Part shown: piece after piece, positions 35,031 to 47,800 of the stretch
How the letters are laid out: every line of letters starts with the position of its first letter
How positions within the stretch are numbered: position 1 is the first letter of the stretch
NCBI GenBank assembly: GCA_021613375.1
Contig: CM038706.1
Span: 20,031,366-20,095,365 of the forward strand
Direction: 5' to 3'
Length of the DNA: 64,000 nt
From: Megaleporinus macrocephalus
Taxonomy: Eukaryota; Chordata; Actinopteri; Characiformes; Anostomidae
Translations under genes and position numbers: made by a program
Notes under the pieces: model-generated
Told to the model about the DNA's origin: nothing
The model's database searches: none
What the model saw: only the letters and a program-made list of their open reading frames with translations

Positions 35031-35599
35031 ATACTGTGGGATACATACAATGAAGGCCCAATGTGTGAAGACTTGCATAGCTGAAGAATAACAATAAAAT
35101 CAACCTCCACTACAAAAACAGAAATCCTGTGTTCATTGCCCCCATGCAGGTTAATCAACAGTCCAGTTTCTTGAATTTCTAATGAAACCATCTGGGGATA
35201 TTTAATAGCTGCCTGACTTGAAGTCAACACCCTATTGTCTCATTTGATTTCTGCATTCCATGGTCTTCCCCTATTTGATGCCTGACTAAAGCTCTTTGAC
35301 CAGTGTATAAACTCATATTTATTCACCAGTGGAGGAAAGTCATGACCACTTAGGTTCATATTTCTTGAAGGATCAGATATCATTAGTCATAGAAAACTTT
35401 ATAATGGGAAACTAAGAAATTTTATTTGGAGCGGTTCTGGAGCAATATAAATGACACCTGCTGAGCAAAAAACTACAACAACAACAAAAAATAAAAACAA
35501 TGTTTGTATTTAAAAGGAAAAAATATGCTTATTTTGATAAAGGTTGTATTGGCACTTTGGAATCAATGAATCATATGACATCACTTTAGTTTTAGCCAC

Positions 35600-35800
35600 A
35601 GTTCAAGTCAAGGTTTACTTATGTAACGCTGCTTCTACTACTGACGTGGTTGCAAAGCAGCTTTACAAAAGATCCGGCTCCACCCCTTATTGAGTAAGCC
35701 AGGGGCAAGGAAAACTCCCTGAGGGCAAGAGAAAGAACCCTTGACTCAAAACGGTGAATCCACCTCCCTATGCTTGACACCCTATAGTGAGCTAAAACAC
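35600..35800 (-). mobile_element. Teleost retroposon tail, minus orientation
   Basis: Contains agttcaagtcaaggtttact, gcaaagcagctttacaaaag and ggaaaactccctgagggcaa, the reverse complement of the repeat at 51765-51991. Confidence 0.7.
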
Positions 35801-37459
35801 AAAATCAATATGAAAAGGATCAACTTTTACAGTTACATGCATTTTAAAAAGGAAGAAAACCACATGCCTTACCCACCCTACTGAACTGTGTGTACCCACT
35901 CATCACATGCTGTGTGTCACACAAACTCACCAACATATACACACTTAAACCCATATACACACAAAGTCTATTTTTAACTCTCTTTATTTTTAGGTCTCAT
36001 GGCTACCCAAGGATCATAACAAAACACATGTTCTGTGCTCCACCCAACTTGTGACGTGTGCCCATTCAGAAACTTTGACCATATACAGTACTGTACATGT
36101 TTTATTTATGTTTAATTTTCTAAAAAAAGAAAAATTTACATTTTATTTTGAGTTTGTAAAGTAGTTTACCACAATCACCACAGTGGCTGAAAGCTGCTTT
36201 GTAAATAAACTTGACTTGCCTTGCCAAAAGAGATTACCCTTTATTTATTTAATTTCCAGACCAAACAGCCATTAAGTATAAGCTATGAATTGTTCTGGAG
36301 ATATTTCTGAGGATATCAAGTCCAATGTAATCCACCTTTATCATGAATGTGTTTGGTTTTATTTGGGTTGCGAGAAATGCAACCAACTTTTAAGAATAAA
36401 CTTTGGAGATGTGAAAAAAAGTCCCTGCAGATTTCTCTCAACAAGAGGACAATGTGTGGACAAATGAAAAACTGAAACAAATATTCACTTAACCTTTTTG
36501 ACTGGAAAAGTGATCTCGGTGAGGCACTGAATTCTGGGTAATATTAAGACATAGCCTTAAGCAAGCTACAACTTTGAGTCAGGTAAGCTATAAAGGTTAG
36601 AATAGCCCATAAAATGTGACCAACCCTACCATTGCTCAACACATAATGACCCCTTTTGATTAATAAATAACTATTGTTGAACTAAAGGTAGTAGGTGGCA
36701 TGGAACAAATACATTGGGAGCAGTAATTGTGCTTCTTTATTCAAATCAGAGGTTTACTGGGCCTAAAGAGGATTATATTGTGAAATACAGCTTTAAAAAA
36801 TAGGTTGAGTTAAATAATATCTTGTGCCACCATGTAGCAATTGGAGATCATTTTTACAAGGTAGATTTTTAGAGGTATACTGAATGTCCAAATGGCAGGT
36901 ATTGCTATGGAGGATGACAAAAACAACAAATAAAACCTGTTTTAATAGAACTAGGTCTTTGCAGTATTTTTTTAATAATGTAAGGCCTTTCCAGATCCAT
37001 CCTTTACTTTGTTCACAGAGCTTGTTTTGTAAACGCTGAATTACTGAGTGCGCTCCCATTCGGTGCTCCTCTGTTTATACTTCCTGCCTGTTTTACACCT
37101 CCACTCATGTCACGTAGGCCTCAAAACCTTTCAGAAAATGAAAGCATGTCAGCTCATTCACCTCAGGCAACTGAACTGTTGAAAGAATTGTGAGAATAGT
37201 TTAGGAGCCTTAGAGAAAAGAACAGGTGTGCATCTTTACAGATCTTCGCAATTCACAAATAGGGTACTTTTGAAAGGAGGTGTGACAATAAATAGGCGTA
37301 ACTGGTGTATATGACCCAAAAACTGGTGACATTTTTAGCAGATCAGCAGAAAAATCAACTTTAGCGACTGTTAACCCTCTCAACCTTAACAGCCTGCATG
37401 TGGGACCCTGGTTTGATTTAGTTGTGCCATGTGGTACCTTTCATACTTTTCAGTAGTAA

Positions 37460-37571
37460 CTGAACAGTTTCAAGTTTTAAGTTTATTTGTCATTTGCACA
37501 TCATGTCAAAACATAACATGCATTGAAATGCTTGGGGTAGGTCTTAGATAATAACTCTACAGCAGGGCAGC

Positions 37572-37602
<31 letters not shown>

Positions 37603-37911
37603 TAGGAAAAACAGTGCAAACATAACAATAAATAGACAATAATGAAGTTAAAAAATAATCTAGAATATATACATATATTTAGTAATATATTTATAATTTA
37701 ATGTAGTTTATTTAATATATATATATTTAGTAATAACTGAAATATATAAAGGACTATACAAAACATACACAAGATATATGCATAAGATATACAGGAGGAC
37801 ATATGTAGAAACTTTTGCATAGGCAGGTTACCTAAGAAGATAAATCTATTTAAAGTGACTGAGTGATATTGTCCATAGCAGCGATATCATAATAAATAAT
37901 ATAATAGTATA
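37460..37911. repeat. Interspersed repeat fragment with short TA arrays
   Basis: Contains aagtttatttgtcatttgca and gcattgaaatgcttgggg, words from a common fish repeat, followed by TA runs at 37576-37600. It adjoins the inverted repeat and may be one compound element. Confidence 0.45.
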
Positions 37912-38467
37912 AAAAAAAGCTTGCTATAGCCAGAACCAAACTTCACCTTTAAATTAGCCCACAAGATATTAACCACTTAGGCACCTACAACTACAGTGCT
38001 GTCAAACAGTTGAACTGAGCTGTCTCTCTTTCTCTATAGCAGTGGCTGAGTGAACAGTATTGGGGTCTTTCAGCTTCACAGTTTTTCAGCTTCACAGTTT
38101 TGTCAGAAGCCTGACAGCCTGTGGGTAGAAGCTGTTCAGTAGCCGAGTTGTTCTGGCCTGGATGCTGCGGAACAGGCCGTGTGCTGGGTGACCGCTGTCT
38201 AACAGTAACTCTCTCTTGCATCTTCTGGTTTGTACACTTTCCTCACAACTGCTAAGTGAAGAGAAAGAAACAGAGCTGGTGTTTTAAAAGTGGTGCTGTG
38301 GTTTCCATCACTCACCCAACAGCCTTGAGAAGATAAGCGAAAGAGAAAGAGAGACAGCACAGTTCAACTGTTTGACAGCACTGTAGTTGTATGTGCCTAA
38401 GTGGTTAATATCTTGTGAGCTAATTTAAAGGTGAAAGTTTGGTTCTAGCTATAGCAAGCTTTTTTTA
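37912..38467. repeat. Large inverted repeat (two ~125-bp arms, ~307-bp loop)
   Basis: The left arm 37912-38035 and right arm 38343-38467 are reverse complements with only a few mismatches by eye; shared words include aagcttgctatagc, aagatattaaccacttagg and tacagtgctgtcaaacagtt. The loop carries a dispersed-repeat fragment (gtgggtagaagctgttcagt). Confidence 0.9.
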
Positions 38468-38659
38468 AGTTCAAGCAGCAGCAAACCTGAGTTAACATAA
38501 TGAAGCACTGCTTAACCAAACTGTGTATTAGATGGTTATTGTAAAAAGGTATTGAGCAAATAGTTAAGTTAATGTCCTTATGTACATAAAGTCATGTTGT
38601 ATTCTTATTATTTCTAAATAAATCAGTGTAATAATAGCTATTTATTCATTAATAAAAAG

Positions 38660-38661
<2 letters not shown>

Positions 38662-38716
<55 letters not shown>
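38662..38716. repeat. (TA)n microsatellite
   Basis: Perfect TA run with short complementary flanks (aaaaag on the left, cttttt on the right). Confidence 0.95.
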
Positions 38717-39479
38717 TTTTTACAATACACTATATGTGCAGAGTGTATATCATGTACAAAGCAACACAGTTTACATCAAGTATATCATTTTCATTGATCT
38801 TTAATCTTCCAGACAATACCCCCAAAGTACTCCGCATGTAAAAACATGTATGTATGGTGACATTTGTTGTGCAACGACAAAATGCTGACAATTATTAGTA
38901 CATATTGTGGTGTCAGAGTTTGCCTATGTTCATGTTTATTCTAGTTTATTACACTAGTTACGTGTTATGCTTTGTTTTTCGAAGGACTCTTAATTGAGGG
39001 CTGAGCTAGGTTCTGTGTGTTGTTGTGGTAGTCTTCAAGACCAAGACTGAGAGCCAGTTTTGCCAAGGTACCAGTAAAGCTAAGTTATAGATCAGATCTA
39101 CAAACGTGTCTCGGTTCTTTGGGGACAAACAAAACATCAGCAATATCTTGGTTTTCAGGAAGAACACTCTTATTGTTTCATTGAACCTTTAAAATACTTT
39201 TTCATATCCAATTGCCTGTATACCGTCTTTACTGAGCTCATGCTGGGACTGGATTATTTATGTATCTGTTTCTTCTGTACTGAGGACAGAAAAGGACAGC
39301 CAACTGCATAGCCATGTCTATATTTTTAAATGAACATATGTATTAATATATTTGCTTTGTGTACCGTCGTGAATGTACATATCAGTAAATTTAGTAACAG
39401 ACTAACACCCCTGGAAGAGAAACACACGAGAGACTTTGTCTGCGTATGCGTGTAGATTTGCGCAATGACTGCGTTACCC

Positions 39480-39622
39480 CAGCGCAGCCGTGAGGTCCGT
39501 GAAGCAGTCATAGTACTCGTTGTTCCGCCCACCGTGAGAAACGTCCCAGCGAGTTTCCTGATGTTGAGCTTTTGAGCGGTGCTGAAAGTCTGAAACTCTG
39601 TTTTTCCAGGCGCTCCGGACGC
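39480..39622 (+). promoter_or_regulatory. anxa11: Probable anxa11 promoter and non-coding exon 1
   Basis: A local GC- and CpG-rich island in AT-rich surroundings ends at a strong donor, ggacgc|gtaagt, at 39622/39623. Coding exon 1 at 44553 begins behind a splice acceptor, so an upstream non-coding exon must exist and this is the best candidate. The transcription start is not defined. Confidence 0.45.
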
Positions 39623-41067
39623 GTAAGTACCAAATTCACTCTGTTAAAACAGCCTGTAACTGTTGCTTTACCAACTCGCTCGATTTTTAAAGTGGTTATT
39701 TCCAGAAAAGGCTCGCCTCTGCTGACCCCCCGCCCCCTATGTTGTCATATTTACGACGGCGCTGAGGACTAACAGTTCAGCTACAAGACTTTTCAGTAAA
39801 CAGAATTTGAAAAGGAATGTTAAGTCTAGCTCGGTTTACCTCTATTGTAAGCTATACGCAAATCTTGTGTTCGCTGTACAGCGGTTGAGGCCTGTGGCCA
39901 TGTTATTACACCCGCCCCCACCCCCCACCAATCTTTTAACGTTTCAGGCTACGTGGGCGGTTTCCATACTGTCACGGCCTTCAGTCCATTAAATATGGCC
40001 AGTAGTTTCACACAGCCTGCTACAACAGTGCTCTTTATATAGAGACTCCTCTTTCCTTCACTTACTGCTACACTTCATCATTTTACTTCTATTTACCTCT
40101 ACTAACGATCACTACAGAAGTAGTAAGTACGGATTCTTATTTCATAGTAAATTTGAAACAATTCCTGTGTTTATTATGATGTTGTAGTGCTATAGTATTG
40201 TAGACAACTGTAAGACAGTACTACAGCAAAGTAATACAGAGAAAATAATGTTGTAGGTTATTATAAAAATAAAGTGTTATAGCACTATGGAATATTATTT
40301 AGTGTCTTATGTCCAGATATTGTACGTGAGCAGCTACCGGTCGGATAATACGATTTCATAGATCATTGTGAATTGGCCAGAAAGTGAGTAAATAATGAGC
40401 TAAAATCTGGCAGAAGCGTGTGGTGTTCAGATGTAGTGACTTTGTTCTCTCCCATGTACACAGTTCATTTGCTCAGATAGTCATAATTTTTGACCTTATG
40501 CTTGACAGTGTAGGTTTATGACTGTGCAATATATAGTGTTAGGAGGGATCCATTGATAAGAATTCGACTTGTATGTGTCTATATTCAAATATTTCAGTTC
40601 TGGTCTCTGTGACTACAAAATGCAAAGCAGCCAGACGCTGTCATGGAGTGTGTTTCTTCTGGGCTTTATTCAGACGCACTTACATTGCTCTGAATGAGAG
40701 CGGTCACCAAGTAAAATTTAAAACGGGAACCTTAACTTACATTGGCATGTTGCGTAGATTATACTTAACGTAGTGCCATTTGCAGTATAGCTGGAGACAC
40801 ACCAGAAGAAACCTATCACAGGTTGAAAGGACTCTGTAGTCACTGGAGGAAGCCAGAATTGCGCAATAAGATTAGATTGAATAGATTATCACACAGCAGC
40901 TTCTAAAGGTCCTACCAAATGATATCTGCACAAGGGCTGTGAGCTGCTTATTTTTTTAAAGGACAGTAAAAACATTAACACATCAAATGCAAGAGCAGTT
41001 ATTGAGTGGGGGGTAAAACAGGTGTCCAAAACATCAAAATGCAATGAGGGTAGAATATAATACATAT

Positions 41068-41436
41068 TAGGGATGCACCGATACCACTTTTTCCTTACCA
41101 ATACCAATACCAGCTTTTCAGGTATCTGCCGATACTGAGTACAGATACCGATACCAACTCTGACTTAAATGCTCGATATATGGCTATAAATCCTAATATT
41201 TATAGTGTTCCACTTTTTATATGTTGTAATTTTTATGTCTTATCCTGAATAAGATATAATAACCTTGAAAGAACACCATTTACTGGTTGAGTAACTGCAC
41301 ATTAAAAAGTTTCAGAGCTATGAAAAAATAAAAATTCCCACAATGCAATAACACATGCAGCCGTTTAGTCAATAAGCTTTATGATATCGCCGCTCTCTAT
41401 TGCCGATACTGATACTGTGTGCCAGTATTGGTGCCA
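41068..41436. mobile_element. hAT-like MITE ('gggatgcaccgatacc')
   Basis: Left end tagggatgcaccgataccac; right part ttgccgatactgatactgtg to ggtgccactaatac. Similar flanks (taatacata / taatacata) could be a target duplication. The interior has no ORF. Confidence 0.55.
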
Positions 41437-42311
41437 CTAATACATATGAAATATCATAAATATAAAAGAACATCACATAGTTCAGCTGTTAAGCATTCAT
41501 CTATCAACCACATTCTCCCTCAGCACAGAAGAACTGAGCCAATAAATAATCTACCATGTAATGCATTCATTTTTACATTCATTAATTCATTACTTGTATT
41601 ATTCCCACCTATAAGAATATATAAGAAAGACACCATCATGCCAAATGTTTATAATGTGCATGAAAAGCATTTGAGGACATTCATAGTATCTGTTCTCACT
41701 GTAAAATGGAAACGACCAATTGGAGCATGTCCCAACTTGCTCTGGCATTATTTAAGAATCACTAAAGCACAATTTGGATCCTTAGAGCTGCAGTAAAGGT
41801 AGTGGGTAAAAGTTTTTTTTGAGAGAGTAGAAACGTGAAGTATTTGCTCATAGTATAGTTACTGTTCTGATTTTACAGTGTGGCTTACTAAAAAACATGA
41901 GAACATGACATGTGAAACTACTGTAAAAAGGGTGAATGTGGGCTGTTACCCAATAAGGTGGCAAAGTAAAGAGTCTGAACTCCTGAGAACACTTGAATAG
42001 GAGTCTTATAAGAGGAAATGTGGTTTCAGAGGAAACAACTTTAACCGAGGAAGCTACTCTTGCTGGCCTGTCTATTTATTATAAGACCACATGACTTTGC
42101 ATTTTCTGTTCTTGTAGATATCTCTTTTATTTTCAAGTGTATTTTAAAGGGGATGTAGGAAAAGAAAAATCAATCCAAATTTTAAAAAATGTAATATGAC
42201 TTCGTAAAGCTAAATTACTTTTCTTTTGTTTCCTCTATGGTTCGATCTTCTATTACCCTTGTTCACCATAAAACAGTGTTATCTCTATGTATCAAATGCC
42301 AAATGTTATGA

Positions 42312-42317
<6 letters not shown>

Positions 42318-42367
<50 letters not shown>
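42318..42367. repeat. (TA)n microsatellite bordering the minisatellite
   Basis: Perfect TA run running straight into the first 'tacactaccag' unit. Confidence 0.95.
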
Positions 42368-42371
<4 letters not shown>

Positions 42372-43255
42372 TACCAGCCAAACGTTTTAGTACACTACCA
42401 GTCAAACGTTTTAGTACACTACCAGCCAAACGTTTTAGTACACTACCAGTCAAACGTTTTAGTACACTACCAGTCAAACGTTTTAGTACACTACCAGCCA
42501 AACGTTTTAGTACACTACCAGTCAAACGTTTTAGTACACTACCAGCCAAACGTTTTAGTACACTACCAGTCAAACGTTTTAGTACACTACCAGTCAAACG
42601 TTTTAGTACACTACCAGTCAAACGTTTTAGATCATTAGCAGCCAAACGTTTTAGTACACTACCAGTCAAACGTTTTAGTACACTACCAGTCAAACGTTTT
42701 AGATCATTAGCAGCCAAACGTTTTAGTACACTACCAGTCAAACGTTTTAGTACACTACCAGCCAAACGTTTTAGTACACTACCAGCCAAACATTTTAGAT
42801 ACACTACCAGCCAAACGTTTTAGATCATTACCAGCCAAACATTTTAGATACACTACCAGCCAAACGTTTTAGATCATTACCAGCCAAACGTTTTAGATCA
42901 CTACCAGTCAAACGTTTTAGTACACTACCAGCCAAACGTTTTAGATACACTACCAGTCAAACGTTTTAGTACACTACCAGCCAAACGTTTTAGTACACTA
43001 CCAGCCAAACGTTTTAGTACACTACCAGTCAAACGTTTTAGTACACTACCAGTCAAACGTTTTAGATCACTACCAGTCAAACGTTTTAGATACACTACCA
43101 GTCAAACGTTTTAGATCACTACCAGTCAAACGTTTTAGTACACTACCAGCCAAACATTTTAGAGCACTATCATTCTAAAGTGTTAGTACACTACCAGCCA
43201 AACGTTTAGTACACTACCAGTCAAAAGTTTTAGATCACTACCTGTCAAACGTTTA
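42366..43255. repeat. 24-bp minisatellite (about 36 units) derived from a Tc1-type end
   Basis: Unit tacactaccagtcaaacgt + tttag, with variants: gtc/gcc, an atcattagcag form, a 25-bp form starting 'ata', and rare acattttag. The unit equals the outer end of a fish Tc1-type inverted repeat, and a single opposite-facing end (ttctaaaacttttgaccggt + agtgta) lies at 43291-43317. Confidence 0.9.
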
Positions 43256-43427
43256 TACTACCCATAAGAAGTTTTAGTTTGACTGCTTTTGTTCTAAAAC
43301 TTTTGACCGGTAGTGTATAATATATATATTATATGTATATCTATATGTTTTTGGTTTTTTTTGGTGAGAAGTTAGTTAACACAATTTTAGGCACATGACA
43401 CATTTTTTTTTCTGAAAACAACAACAT

Positions 43428-44371
43428 TTAGATGAGTCTACAAACTCAATTCCAGAAAGGTTTAGACTGCAGGTACATTGCTATTAACAGTGTATTAGAA
43501 GAGTAAGCTTAAAAAGACTCACATTTACTGTGAAAGACAGTTCTGGACTGCAGGCAGACCAGTCTAGCACCCACGCTGTCTGATTATGCACCTATGCTGT
43601 TGTAAGATGTTTCCTGGTGCCATGTTGAAAAAAGCACAAGTGTCCCAAAAAAAGACACCATCTAGAAGGCTGTACATGCTGCTCTAAGCTGTATTCAGCA
43701 TTAAGATGTACAAATTACCAAATAATATCATTCGATATGATGACAGATGCTGGCTTTTAAATGTTATGCTAGTAACAATCTAGGAACACATTCTTAGTTA
43801 TTAGGATAAATTATTTGAAAGGTTGACTCATCAGACTGGCAACCACGTGTCCCACTGTGCATCAGTGCAATTCATACTCGGCAGTGTCTCTGGAAGCTGT
43901 TGCCATATAACTTATGTGGTGTATACTACAATCTTGCATTTGTGGCTGCAGCATCAGATGGTGTTTATTGGTAGTGGTTTTCCAGCGTATTCCCTAGCCC
44001 GCGTTGTAACATCCGTCACAGGAAGATCACATATTTAGTGCGGTTCTATGTGGGTACATGATCAGCCTTGCTTATTAATGATTAAGCTAGATCGTTTTCG
44101 GCATGTCCTTTTATATCCAGGAATGTTTGTATCACAATTTTTTTTTTTTTTTTAACATTTCACTACATTATTAGTCTTAAACTGCATCCAACGTTTTTGG
44201 AAAATGTTTTTTTTTCTTCAGAATTTTAGATAAACATATTTCCAAGAAATGATGATCATGAGAAAAAAAACATTATATAGCTTATCATGTTGTTTTGGTT
44301 AAAATCCAGGTGAAAGTAGAAACATAAATAGCTTTTTTTACTTTCGGTCCCAACTTTTTTGGACCTGGGTT
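43428..44371. mobile_element. DNA transposon relic upstream of anxa11 coding exon 1
   Basis: Left end acaaactcaattccagaaag, right end cggtcccaacttttttggac + ctgggttt form imperfect inverted ends (aaactcaattccag versus aaacccaggtccaa). A partial copy of the interior lies at 58500-59050. Confidence 0.5.
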
Positions 44372-44379
44372 TATATATA

Positions 44380-44570
44380 TATCAGTTCAATATATTTTTT
44401 TATGAAATGTGGTCCTAATAGTTTTAACTCTGTTTCACTCTGTTTTCTTTGCAAAGTAAACAATGAGCTATCCTGGCTCATATGTCAGTACAATATATTT
44501 TATGTAATATGATCCTAACAACTTTCACTCTGTTTTCTTTGCAGAGTAAACAATGAGCTATCCTGGCTAT
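44380..44570 (+). repeat. 90-100-bp tandem duplication of the anxa11 acceptor and start codon
   Basis: Copy 1 (about 44380-44479) and copy 2 (about 44480-44570) both read 'cactctgttttctttgca', then a/g, 'agtaaacaatgagctatcct' and 'ggct'. Their ATGs are at 44463 and 44553. Copy 1 runs off into intron and its frame stops after about 12 codons. Confidence 0.9.
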
Positions 44571-44814
44571 CCTCCCCAGCACGGTGGTTACCCTCCCCAG
44601 CCTGGGGGTTACCCTCCACAGGCAGGAGGATACCCTCCCCAGCCAGGAACTTACCCTCCTGCAGCAGGGGGTTATCCTCAAGGCGGTGGATACCCACCTC
44701 AGGGAGGCGGGTACCCTCCTGCAGCAGGGGGTTATCCTCCTCAGCCTGGGTCCTATCCTCCACAGCCGGGAGCCTACCCAGGCCAGCCGGGAGCCTACCC
44801 ACCCCTTCCTACAG
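44553..44814 (+). CDS. anxa11: anxa11 coding exon 1 (GGYPPQ repeats)
   Basis: Residues 1-87, [20 protein letters not shown] onward: about a dozen GGYPPQ/GSYPPQ/GAYPGQ hexapeptides, a low-complexity Tyr/Pro/Gly/Gln domain. A tail with [12 protein letters not shown] resembles the segment of mammalian A11 that binds ALG-2. Donor gtatgt. Confidence 0.94.
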
Positions 44815-47800
44815 GTATGTCCTTTTTACATTCATTTTGACTGCATGCTTAAAACTGCTCGGCATGGAGTTCCACATCAGGGCTACTGAAAAGGACACGG
44901 CATAGAAACTCCTGTGGCTAAGTGCTGACTGCTTGTTAGGTTAGCACATGGCTGAGTGACAGACTCTTTTCTCTCATTACTGACGTGAGGTCGGCCTCTG
45001 AATAGCCTTGTGTACTCTGAATGTGTTTGTGTGTGCTGGAGATCATATGGATTATATTAAGCTGTTGTGTGTCTCCGGACAGTTTCTGCTGGAAAGCAAC
45101 ATTAACATTTCTGCCTGGTGTGTCAGAGTTTCCTAGTGTGGGTGTGTCCGCTTCTGGCCTGTGTGACGAGTTTGTGTCCTAGGTTACGTAAAACGTTTTC
45201 TCCTAGAAAGCTTTCAGTAATGGTGCTGAATGAGCCGTACACTTACATCTGCAGTCTTTTTTCATTAAATCAAGTCTGTTCTCCATTTAGGTGCACTTTG
45301 TATTTCTGTAATTATAGGCTGGAGTCTATCTTTTTCTCTGCATGATGTCCTAGTCCCTCTTTACCCTGATCAGTGATCAGTGGTTGGTATCTATTTTTTT
45401 CTTTTTGCCATACCTTTATACCTTTTTCACCAGTGACTGACAGAATTTGTGTGAGTTAAAAGGCTGGAAGGGTAAAACACATCCTATAATAAAATAAATT
45501 CTCATGCCAGGTCAAAAAGAAAAATTGTTTAATTGGGTGTTTCAGGTAATTTGTCACATTTCAACTCATCCAACTGACATAAGAGAACTACTTACAACGG
45601 CAAGAGAAGCCTTCTTTAGATGTTCATCTCAGTTTTTTTGTGACCTCCCGGAGGAGTTGTCGGTGTGCTCTTGGTGAATTTTTGCCAGGCCGGTCTCCGG
45701 GGAATGTTTACCACTGTTCCAAGTTTTCTCCATTTGTGGATAATTGCTCTTACTGTACTTTGCTGGAGTCCCAGAGCCTTTGCAATGGCTTTGTAACCCT
45801 GTCCTGACTGCTAGGTTTCAGGGTCTTGACCTGATGAAAAACAAACATTGGCTTGCTAATTTAGCTAACATCTAGCACCCACTGGCAAATGCCAAACTGG
45901 TCTGTAGCAAATCTGCTTGATATAGATTATAGGTTTTGTAGGTTGTTTTCCTATCTTAGAACCCACATCTTCATGTCCAACTAAAGCAAAGATGGTTAGC
46001 TGTCTTCGTCAGCCCTTTGACTTGACAAGCCTAACAACTGAAACACCCTACAAAACCAGTCTATATCAGGAGTATCTGCAAAGAACCAGTTTAACTTTTG
46101 CTGTGGGTGCTAACATTTGCTACCTAGCTAATATTAGAGCTCAGTGGCGCCAAACTTCGTTTTTAATTAATTTATAGAAGAATTGTAACACGCTTAATCA
46201 ACTGCAGCTATTTACTGTTCTCTTTCTCATCACAAGGAAAGTTGTAGAATGATAGCTGAGTAATTTGGAATCAGATTTAATTAAACAATGAGTGCCTTAG
46301 CTAGTGCAGTAGAGACTAGGGGTGTGTCCGAAATCGCGTACTTCCATACAGAACAGTACGCAAAAGCAGTGTGCGAGTGTGACTAGGGTGTCTGAATACG
46401 CAAGCAGCACGCGAAAAGTCCCCGGATGATGCACTGCAGACATTTTTAAGTATGCAGCCCCAGCACACTGTCCTATCCCAGGATTCCATCGGAGCTGCGG
46501 AGGAATTCAAAGCGAAGGAAAAAGCGCTGTGAAACGCGGTACGCCGGCTGTGTGTACGTAGCTACGGCTAGTGAACTTCCGCTACAGGAGTTAGCGCTAC
46601 TTCTGAGGTAAACAATGATTAAATTCCTCCTGTTTCGTCTTCTCCGAGCTACAGCTAGGAACCGCGTGAGTAGATATTTAGACAAACATACAGAACGGTG
46701 TCACAAACAGTCTCGAAATCTGTCAGTAAACGGGGCTTTTAAATAAATAGTGGGACCTTTACTGTGATGGTCTGACGTCTTGCGTCACAGGACGTTGGTA
46801 AGATGGCGGACGTAGTGCGTCCGAGGTTGCGTGTATACTAAACACTCGGACACTGAAAGAGCGTACTGCTTTAACGGACAGGCAGTGCACTTTACCTCCA
46901 ACTGAGTACGTACTGATCTAGTACGCGATTTCGGACGCACCCTAGGACTCAGACGTGAAGGTCGATAGGTCAAGGTTTAACAAGCAGATATGGTAAGTGG
47001 ACTTGATAAAACAGGCGATTAGAGATAGAAGGAGATTTATTGGTGTATTTTGCATTTATTTAGTTTTAAATTGAGACAAACGCCATTTAAAACTAAATCC
47101 ATTCACTACTTATTCAGTACTTTCATCAGCACCACAGTTCCATGAAGTCTAAAGCTTAATTTATGTCCAGGGATATGGGAAGGTGTGTTAAGTGGTGGTT
47201 CTAAAGTTCTAAGCAATGTGTGTGCGTGTTATGACCAATATGTGATACAATCTTACTTAAACATCAAACCTCAGGCAAACCTCTGCTCTGGACTAATTTA
47301 ATGCAAATTAACTGATTAATGACCAGCTGCTGATATGTGGTGCAGTAACCGGTTGTGGGATGGCCACAGCCGCATGGTAAGATTTAAGTGCACACTAAGT
47401 AAGAGATAACAGTTGATAAACAGTTTGTTATTATATTGTATTATTTTATATTATATTAAGCTATTATATTATATTATATTAAAAACTATGTTAGGCTGCC
47501 TTTGCACACAGAACTGCATAGACTGTCTTTGCATCTTAATGCCTAGTTCGCACTACACGATTTTAGCCTGGTTTTTCAGTCGCCGACTGTATTCTGCAGA
47601 TCGCCGACAAAAACCTCTGACCACCGAGTGCTCGCCGACTAATCGCAGATGCCTGGCAAATATCTAACATGTTTAATATCTAGGCCAGTCGGCGACTGTG
47701 AGTCAACAGCAGCGTCTAGCTACGGCCAATAGGATCGCGTAGAGAGAGAACCGCATCACTGTTCACGCAATCTCTCTGCGGCTGCAGGCGACCATACGTT

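Larger units (their letters stand above)
31103..39480. other. Gene-free intergenic region between mocos and anxa11
   Basis: No coding exon could be supported on either strand. Contents: Tc1-like relics (32150-32410, 34680-35030), TA arrays, LINE/SINE tails (34398-34460, 35600-35800, 36190-36222), tetranucleotide repeats near 34390 and 34518-34562, and a large inverted repeat at 37912-38467. Confidence 0.6.

Noticed and set aside
42313..42804. 163-codon minus-strand ORF with repeated LKRLTGSV units
   Set aside because: It is only the translation of the 24-bp minisatellite (24 is a multiple of three, so no stops arise) running into a TA array.
42366..43255. CRISPR-like regular repeat array
   Set aside because: Units are directly tandem with no unique spacers, in a fish nuclear intron; it is a minisatellite.
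44478..44802. Antisense ORFs opposite anxa11 coding exon 1
   Set aside because: Produced by the repetitive GGYPPQ coding sequence; no independent evidence.
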